Below are positions 56,523-64,000 of a stretch of 64,000 bases of DNA, piece by piece. The notes under the pieces are model-generated. The model did not search any database and was not told the origin of the DNA. It was given only the letters and a program-made list of their open reading frames with translations. Source of the DNA: Clusia tigrina (lineage: Eukaryota > Arthropoda > Insecta > Diptera > Clusiidae); NCBI GenBank assembly GCA_920105625.2, contig OV050030.1:79325400-79389399 (forward strand), written 5' to 3'. The position numbers and the translations under genes were made by a program. Numbering within the stretch: position 1 is the stretch's first letter; every line of letters begins with the position of its first letter.

Positions 56523-58013
56523 ATGGTCCAAACTGGAGATAATCTTAATGCCCTTGATATTACCCTAAAGGTCCATCACATGGAAGAATTTAAAGCCAAA
56601 AAATCAAAAGACATCCTAACATTTTCAAAATCTTCCCCCGACACCAGGCCAGTTAGCCAATCAACCGAGTTGAATAGCGACTATGATGCACAGTCTACAT
56701 CGGGACTGGTCAGCCACAGCTTGCCCACATTAAATAGCACCCCTCTGCAGCTTTCGGAAAAAGTGAAATATTTTTTAGTAATCCTAGACCAAAAACTAAG
56801 CTGGAAAGAAAATATCAGTGATCGAATCCACAAAGCCCTTATTGCTCTTCATACCCGCAAAGAGCCATTAGTAATGGGGCCTAAAACTGCTGGTCATACA
56901 TTCGTTGTACACATTAGAGGTATATAGAGTTAAGATTTGGTAGCGAGCATTAAAGAAACTTACGTACTTAGACCAACTGGAAAAAGTCTGAAATGGCAGC
57001 TCTATTGATAGTATGCGCAATCAATCTAATGCTAACACACCCACTAAGATACTGGTAACTATATTAAACCTGTGGCCCTTAGATATATTCGGTGAATTCA
57101 TGGCAGCATGCGCAGTAACAAGGCTCAACGAAATTGCTGCTTGTAGACAACCACGAATCGATCATGCCAAATTTGTCGACAACTTCCTGTTCAAAACGGA
57201 GGAATTAGACTGCACGATTCCCAAACCAATGTGAAGGAACTGCCTTAGTGAGAGTGTCCCTACAAGATAGAGTGGATGCAATGTCGGGAACGGAGTTTCC
57301 TGGAAAGAATTGAACCTCCTTATATCGGATCGGCTGCCCGAACATTACAGTGTCTTCCAGTGAAATCAGCCCAGCAGCCGCCTAGGATTAATACAATACC
57401 CTATAAGAAGATCACTATTTACACTGATAGCCAATCTGCGATACAAACGCTTCTACGTGCACATCCATACTCAAAAACACCCCAACATTATAAAACATCT
57501 CTAAAACAATATATATACACCTGCGCTAGATCCATGGGCACAGATATATTTAAAGAAATTGTGTAGCAGAAGTGGGCAGAGCAGGCACCGAGCTACTTAA
57601 CATAGACACTTGTAAAATGCGAATAAAAATAGAATACGTGAAGAAGATAAATGCTAGACCTGCAACGCGGTGCAATGCAAATCTGGCCTAAAATAGTCCC
57701 CACCAGGTCAATGGAGCTGATACTACTAAACCGTTATCGGATTAATAGTTGGCATCGTAAGCGAACACTGTCTTATTGGAACACATGCATACCGACTTAG
57801 ATTCCCTCATGACGATTTTTGTAGAAGCTGCGAAAATGAAGAGGAAGAAAAAGTGCGAACCATATTTTATGCAAATGCCCAGAGCAGGCAAAGAGATGCG
57901 GCTACCACATGGGAAAGTAGTTCAGCCACCTTACGGACATGGAAGTATATTTCTATCTACTAGAAACAGTAAGAGGGGACAGAACTTCTCGTGGTAGCCA
58001 TATGGACCTAAGG
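56523..58013 (+). pseudogene. LINE RT-thumb, RNase H and tail (unit B)
   Basis: Copy of 51,665-53,155, with RT-thumb frame 56,523-56,927, RNase H frame 57,276-57,566 and tail frame 57,776-57,997. All breaks are shared with unit A, so decay preceded the duplication. Confidence 0.7.
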
Positions 58014-58145
58014 CCATACTGATATATTTATGGACAGCCGAATTAACTATGTAACTACCTAACTAACATATATAACTTACTTAGAATCTTATTATCTAAG
58101 CTCACGAATTTAACTTAACATAATAACTTACTTTAATAAGACCAG

Positions 58146-58715
58146 TGTGGGGACGGAAATTATTTCAGGTATTTTCCGCACACACATAGACTCCTCCTAC
58201 TATGAATAAGCAAATGGCTACACACACCTTAGTACTAACAAAATATACAGCGTGCAATCACCCACGAGATCACACGAGAGTTGACTATTAACAAAAAGGT
58301 AAACGCCCTCATGAAAATTACACCAACAAGATTTACCGAAGACGGGAGCACAGAAAACATGCAACGAAGATTTGGTTATACCAGTTGCAATGATTGGCTA
58401 AGCCAATTAATGACAGCTGGAAGTATATAAGCAGGTGGTTCTGGATGATAGGTTCACTCTCTGATCCAGCAACAGTCAGCAAGGACACACCGCAGCAAGA
58501 CATTTCAGTTAATTAAATTAGCAAAACAAAATCATTTAATTTAATTACCATAAATTAAATAATTTAAATTAAATTAGTAATTAAATTATAAACGCTTGTA
58601 AAGGAATTAAATAAAGTATACCACATACAAGCACACGCCCGATTTATAGTATTAATTTCTATAAACGACTCCTGGAACCCGCTGAGATTACCCCTGCCAA
58701 AATAGAGTCGCTACA
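58146..58715. mobile_element. Solo LTR with CCAG target duplication (unit B)
   Basis: Copy of 53,288-53,857 including both CCAG flanks. One of the two A/B differences (GGATCACT in A, GGTTCACT in B) lies in it, just downstream of the TATA box. Confidence 0.75.
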
Positions 58716-60227
58716 CCAGAAAAATAAATATAATATCTTACTGCTAAATTTATTTTTGTTTTCTCCTTTTAACACAGAGATAAACTCCTCTTGGCCGCGG
58801 ATTTCTACTGCAGTAAAATGTTTTCTTCTGCAAATTCCTCCCAACTGCTTTCAAGCCACCTTTTGATTCCATTCAATTCTTATTGTTTTAACATAAAAAT
58901 TGAGAGGTATCAATTAATTTCTCAACAACTTTTATTTTATGTTAACTCCTTCGTTTTATATTTTCTTTAATTTGGAAAATCAGTTCTATCCACAAATCTC
59001 TGACACTTTGGACCAATTCTGTACAATTATCTTACTGTTACTATTACGAATAGTGAAGACCGATCAACAACTCTAACTTTAAGTATTTCAACACGTTCCG
59101 TTCTACTTCTGTTTCTTCCCGTTAGAAGTTTTCTCACCTCCTTTTAAATCATTTTTTTTATATTTACATTTTCCCGCTACATTCACAGTTACACATATCG
59201 GTCAAGGTTGTCAACCTCCATCTGCTTCTACTCTTTTTTAAGACATCCCGAGTGCAATCTTTCGCCACAATCTGGTACTAAACTAATTTCTATTCATGTC
59301 AACAACTGACTTTACTTTGTAGGCTGTTCAATCCACCAAAAATTAGCTGAACAAAAAAAAATAAGCACCATTTCCTTTCTTTTTTCTCTTAGGCACCTGA
59401 TCGTAAGAAATTTTCTCTCTTTACGACCTTGTCTAATTACGCTAACAGTCTACAGATCGATTAGTCTTAATGAAACGAATGAAATGAAACAAAGAAAAAT
59501 CCATTCCAAACAGACGTTTTAGAAGTGTATGCAAAGCAATCAGAGCGATTAGTCTCTTACGGACAAAACGTACGACACGCGATGAGTATTCTAGTAGAAC
59601 TGAACTCATCGGACGTTATTTCAATGTTTGTTTTCAAATTTAATTTTAAAAAAATGAATGACTTTTTTCTATATTTATATATAGTAAAATATATACACAT
59701 GTATATTATAAATGTTAAAAGCGAAATAACTACTTTTTTGAATATCTTTTCACATTTCTAAAACAAAATTCAAGCAGGCTCTAAATTTTTTTTTTACAGA
59801 TGCCAAATACTCAAGTTGATGCAACGCACGTTTTTTATTTCGCTACGTTTGTTTGTTCAAGCCTAATCGGACCTTTACTTTACTGATTTGTACAAATTTT
59901 GAATTAACAATAAATTGCGTTTTAGTTCGACCATCGCATAGAAACATTTTTGTCTTCATTCGTAGTTTTATTATAAAAATACGTATTGCTATATCCGCTT
60001 TTCCAATTAAAAATTCGCGCGGTAAGGAAAATCCTCCCGATCCCATATTTTTTGGCGTCAACAAACGCGCACTTTTTTATTGTGTAAAGTGAACCGTGGT
60101 ATTTGCGTCACGCAATAAAAAAAATTGTGCTCTTACCAGTGATCATTGTTGAAATCATCGTCGTCGTAGTTGGAATTGGAGGTCACTTCGTCACATCGCT
60201 AGTTTGAGAAGTTCCATGAACAACACC
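58716..60227. other. Unassigned 1.5 kb in unit B
   Basis: Copy of 53,858-55,369. The second A/B difference (TTTTTGGTTT in A, TTTTTGTTTT in B) is near 58,755. No gene seen. Confidence 0.35.
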
Positions 60228-60890
60228 TTGTATATTTGGCATAGGAGATTGCTTTACAAACTGTACAAGAGTCAGTTGTCAAATTCCAGTTCAATTTTAT
60301 TATCACGCTACTTGCCGAAAATTATTGTACATATAAGTTTTTTCCGTTGCGCTTTGGTGAAGTCGTCAGCGAGCATTTTGGGACGCCTGCAAACATGCCC
60401 TTGGCATCGGTCACAGGCAGATCTTTAACCACTGAACGGAATCCACCTGCACGCGCATTATGGAAACTGCTGATTAGATTCGTTCTCACGCCTTGCGACA
60501 GTTTAGATAGCCGTGTGCAGAGGGTATCCGTTTCTTTGGCAAAAAGCTCGAGCGGAGGAAATGCAAGCGAAGCGTCTTAGCTCAATCTGTATGCAAAAGG
60601 CGTGTGACAGAATGAGCTGCGACGATTCTTGGCCAGCTTAGCTTACCGGTAAATTAGGAAATAAAGGTGACAGGGAATTTAGCTTTGACTAGGTACGGAA
60701 TGGAGGCTTGAAATTAAAAAGTTGTAAAGATAAAATTAAATGGTAAAAAGAGAATTTCTGAAAATTGTGAATCCATAAATTTGTGTAAAACTATAATTGC
60801 AAACGCATTGTTAAACAATTAGGAAAGAGAAGAGCAACTGACTGCCCAAAATAAAGCACGAAGTTCAACCAATGTCTGCGATAGCAAAAT
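60228..60890. other. Unique DNA right of the duplication
   Basis: Moderate GC from about 60,340 to 60,600, then AT-rich. Frames of 74-77 codons carry no motif I know. It may include the 5' part of the LINE ORF1 that follows. Confidence 0.4.
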
Positions 60891-60893
60891 TCT

Positions 60894-61229
60894 GTGGTTC
60901 ATATAGACGTCTGGTCAGTCGTAAAAGAAGAGGAAAACCGGAAAAATAGTCAACCGGTGTTGCTGTTGATCAGTGAGGAGTCCCTGGGGGTACTCGAGAA
61001 GCAGCAACATAGGTTGGGGTTTGGCATCAGAGAGGCCAAATTAAATATCTTTCCCGTCTCTGTTGCTCCGGACGATAACCTGGAGGAGGTGGCGGAGGCT
61101 AATAATCTGCTGAGAGGCCTCAAGCTATCTAAGATGGCTGTAGCAGGCGAATCAGCACCAAAAACTAAACTTTCTGAGGGTAAGCTACCCCCGCGCGACA
61201 AGATGGATGCCGAGGGTGGCTTAGTTTAA
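60894..61229 (+). pseudogene. LOA-like LINE ORF1 C-terminal domain
   Basis: Frame VHIDVWSVVKEEENRKNSQ, then VLLLISEESLGVLEKQQHRLGFGI and KLNIFPV. The pattern of a basic W-V strand, LLLxIxEESL helix and GFGxxKLxI strand is that of the ORF1 domain at 29,240-29,509. ORF1 stops at 61,229, and the endonuclease frame begins right after, overlapping in the usual two-ORF LINE way. Confidence 0.7.
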
Positions 61230-61995
61230 CCTCCAGCACTCCAAATCAGCCATTATAACCTTCTTGTACTTCTCAGAGAGGAGGACATCCATGTCTGCCT
61301 GATCCAAAAAGGATGGGACAGGTTCTATCCCCATGCGGAAGGTAGGCCAACGGGATGTATTTTGGCCAAAAATACGTTCAATGTTTTCTTCTTACCTAAT
61401 TACACCTCTTTAGATTTCACAATGGTCAAGGTAGAACCGCTGGGTGCAAAATACCTTCTGGTCGGCTCGTCATATATGGCCCATGACCACCAGGCACCCC
61501 TCAAGCTGCAGCGACTCATTGCATCACCAATCTTAAGAGAGTAATCTGTTCTGGTAGGCTGCGATGCCAACGCGAGACACACTTTGTGTGGTAGCAGTGA
61601 GACAAATTAGCGAGGTGAGTTTCTTTTCGATTTCATTATAAATAACAACATGAGTGTATGCATAAGGGGAAGCTTTCCGACTTTTAGCTCCCCGGCTCAG
61701 AAATTTTAAGTGGGTGGGAAGAAGTTGTTGATATCACTCTTGTAAGAAAACTCTCACGATCTTGGGGTGGATAACTGGACGGTGTCTCGGAGGAACTCTC
61801 TGTCAGATCACCGAGCAATCTTTTTCAAATGTTGAATGTGGGCGGAAAATAGTTTTACGCCGCAGAAATCCAAAAAGAATGGACTGGGGTCCCTTCAATA
61901 GGGTGGTCAAAAACAGACTCGACAGGAATACATCATCCATTTCTTCTGCAACGATGCTGGCCAAGCGAGTGGAAACCTTGGAGAAAACCGTTTAG
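61230..61995 (+). pseudogene. LOA-like LINE endonuclease
   Basis: NLQHSKSAII at 61,230 is the usual entry. Across frames: DIHVCLIQKGWDRFY (the QEP position reads QKG), RPTGCILAKNTFNVFFL, YLLVGSSYMAHDHQAP, then VGCDANARHTLCGSSETN (DANA motif), DFIINNNMSVC, and SLSDHRAIFFKC (SDH motif) at about 61,800. The Glu of the first catalytic box is Lys. Several shifts and stops. Confidence 0.75.
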
Positions 61996-62345
61996 GTTGC
62001 TTTCAGGGTTTCGTGTCCTGTCTCACGTAGCAAAAATAACATCCTTCCCTGGTAGGACGGGAAGATTAGAGATTTGAGAACAAGTCTCAGAAGCGTTTTT
62101 AACGAATGTAACATAAGTCCAAGCTTACAGAGAAAGCTTCAAGACATACAAAAAAGCACTACGGCAAGACCACTGCGAATCTATTAAGTCTCTGTAGAAC
62201 TCTGCCAGGCTCGAAAAAATTCTCGCCATGCATCACTTCAACAGAACCTTTGTAAAACCTACTGTGTGGGCACAATCGGCGACGGAGGCATTGAACATTC
62301 TTGTGGATTCTCATTTTTCAGACTGCACTGAGAATTCAGAGCAGA
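61996..62345 (+). pseudogene. LINE linker scraps
   Basis: Reads KALRQDHCESIKSLCRTLPG and KFSPCITSTEP in short pieces near 62,150-62,230. The pattern matches the region just before RT in LOA-type ORF2. No frame over 40 codons. Confidence 0.5.
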
Positions 62346-64000
62346 GTAGCACGTATGCGTGACATATCATACACATGAAAATTTTCGGCAGAAGCGTATA
62401 AGAACCAACAATAAGAGAAGGATCCTGATATGAAAAAAAACAACAAGGCGCAAACTTCGGACGAAGGAGCGATGGGTCGAACAAAAAAACAAGTAGATAA
62501 TTTTTTTAGCTTAGTGTAAGTAGATACTGCTGCGACCCAGAAGGTGCCGTAGCGTAAAAAAGATGCAACCTATAGGCGTCATTGCGCTGTTGCACACAAT
62601 CCTTGTCTTGGCAACCAGTATGATCAGCTCCGTTGCGAAGATTTTTTTACTGGGGTTTGTGTGTATTTATCTTTAGGGACATTTTTAAATGAACATTTTT
62701 TTACATTTAATTAAACACAATTAAATACAATGAGCTTTGGGTATTATGCAAAAATAAATCTTCTCATCAAGAGTTGCATACAACACGGGTAGTTGCATCA
62801 TAAAACTACAAACTACATATAAATGTTCAATTAATACTCTGCATTGAAAACAAAATGAAAAACCGAAAATTACGTTAAAAACTGAGACGTATCCTAAGCG
62901 GTGTCAATTATTTTATATGGTAGTAGTCCTGTAATCGTTCTTCGTAATTTGATTAGAAAATATAATTCTTTTTTCTGTGCGCGTAAAAGAAATTCAAAAA
63001 TGTTCAGCACTATTTTGATGGGGTGAGGAGCAAGCCAATAATTTCGTGGAATTGACCACCTTATTCAACATAAGATTCATAATAAAGCACTGACAAAACG
63101 AACAGAAATACAATATATTTATATAAATAATTTGTATTCGCATTCAGTAGTTGTGTATCTAATTAAATATAAATTTCATACTTATGTAATTAAAACTATT
63201 TAGTTTTTTCTTCGACACTACATTACAGAAGTTAAATAATATTTTGAGGCTCAAAAATCAGTGGATAAGGAATTCCAGATGAAAAGAACCGCAAACGAGC
63301 AGTAAATAATAAATGGGTATAGAGTCGAAAACAGTGGCCATGCTAGTACCCGTGTTTATTAGTGCTGCGTCGGAGGACCTACTGTCGGAAGTCAATAGAT
63401 TCATACAGTGTTGTGAACTTGCAAGGAGGAGCATAAGGGCAGATGAATTACAATATTTCTTTGACTGTGTGGAGCAGAGGTTGTTCGGAGATGCATACAA
63501 CCTTGTGCTGCTTGCTTGAAGGAGAGAACTCTGGAAGAACCTGTTGTGAGTACGATTCAAGCCACCAGCGTGTAGTTGACTCATAGCACATACTTCTAAT
63601 ATATACTACACAGCTGGTGTAATTAACAGATAAGTTATATTCACGTACATGCTTTTAGGACGCGTCAACTATTATAGCAATTATTATATAAACATTTATG
63701 GTATTACAATTCCGTTTTTGGGTTGGCATGGAAATGCACTATCGGCATTCTTGCAATCAGTATGTCAGTGGTTTAACCAACTGACACCAATCAATAATTG
63801 CTTAACTGAGTCACCAGAAAAATGCTTACCTTAGCGAATAAGACGAAATGTAAATAGTATTTAAGGTTTATGATTTTTACTAATAATATTTGTCTTGAGA
63901 CTGTGCACGTAGAACATGGGTTTCATTTTGATAGCTGAACTGTGCCTAACATCAGAGGCAGGTACTATCGGCAGGCTATTAGCAATTTAAGGCATACGGT
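62346..64000. other. Unassigned AT-rich DNA at the right edge
   Basis: No gene with recognisable motif. A 68-codon plus frame (63,313-63,519) reads VAMLVPVFISAASEDLLSEVNRFIQCCEL, which has the helical look of a gypsy-type gag start (a P-V-F...L..F...CEL spacing), but it stops early. The antisense 108-codon frame over it is a shadow. The rest shows no repeat that I can see. Confidence 0.4.

Larger units (their letters stand above)
55370..60227. repeat. Tandem duplication unit B (4,858 bp)
   Basis: Repeats 50,512-55,369. The junction A/B reads GAACAACACCTTCACACAAC. The triplet CTT is shared by the original left edge (TTACTACTTCACAC), the junction, and the right edge (AACACCTTGTATAT), a 3-bp microhomology. 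Unit B passes into unique DNA at 60,228. The two base differences from A are a T near 58,453 (A in unit A) and a T near 58,755 (G in unit A). Confidence 0.95.
60894..62345 (+). mobile_element. LOA-like LINE, ORF1 end to endonuclease and linker
   Basis: Plus-strand order: ORF1 C-terminal domain (60,894-61,229), endonuclease (about 61,230-61,970), linker (about 62,130-62,230) and scraps to 62,345. RT and beyond are missing. It is the same type of element as the minus-strand copy at 26.2-30.8 kb, though sequences have diverged. Confidence 0.75.

Overview
The window reads as a transposable-element-dense, probably heterochromatic stretch of a dipteran (schizophoran fly) genome. I recognise no host gene. 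The mix of families points to a higher fly: 17.6/297-like and mdg3-like Ty3/gypsy elements, BEL/Pao, copia, LOA-, R1- and RTE-like LINEs, a P-superfamily transposase, mariner and Tc1 relics. Drosophilid and tephritid lineages are both possible and the sequence alone does not decide. Almost every open frame is a fragment of a retrotransposon or transposase, usually with stops, frameshifts, deletions or substituted catalytic residues.

Layout. 1-85: end of a mariner (minus). 86-2.45 kb: gypsy element (minus). 3.14-6.56 kb: RTE-like LINE (minus) whose single frame survives for 984 codons with only four stops. 6.89-9.33 kb: a 13-bp minisatellite and a non-coding repeat rich in CCACGCCCAC boxes. 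10.3-16.0 kb: two overlapping copies of one 17.6-like gypsy, sharing an LTR. 16.0-20.4 kb: BEL and copia remnants (minus) between long (TA)n tracts. 20.7-25.6 kb: BEL element (plus) with leader, gag, RT, integrase tail and an envelope-like ORF but no protease. 25.7-30.8 kb: a LINE fragment followed by a long LOA-like LINE (minus). 31.7 kb: a tRNA-like Pol III unit. 32.2 kb: Tc1 tail. 32.87-35.57 kb: an mdg3-like gypsy with a 4-bp target duplication and a deletion running from RT into the 3' LTR. 36.1-37.86 kb: a gypsy gag/LTR piece (minus), inserted in a P-superfamily transposase pseudogene (37.85-39.4 kb). 39.7-43.2 kb: gypsy (plus), interrupted by a deleted mariner at 43.2-44.0 kb. 44.4-50.8 kb: three LINE pieces. 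50,512-60,227: two nearly identical 4,858-bp direct tandem copies carrying LINE fragments and a 570-bp solo LTR. 60.9-62.35 kb: LOA-like LINE ORF1/endonuclease. The rest is unassigned AT-rich DNA.

How it fits together. The pieces are nested insertions in both orientations, not a functional operon or pathway. RT catalytic motifs are altered in five elements, one integrase has lost its Glu, one protease its Asp, and one mariner its first Asp. Such a pile-up is what a piRNA-source locus or pericentromeric region looks like, but that role is inference. The strongest structural novelty is the very recent 4.86-kb tandem duplication (or an assembly artefact); next come the LTR-flanked deletion derivative and the nearly frame-intact LINE.
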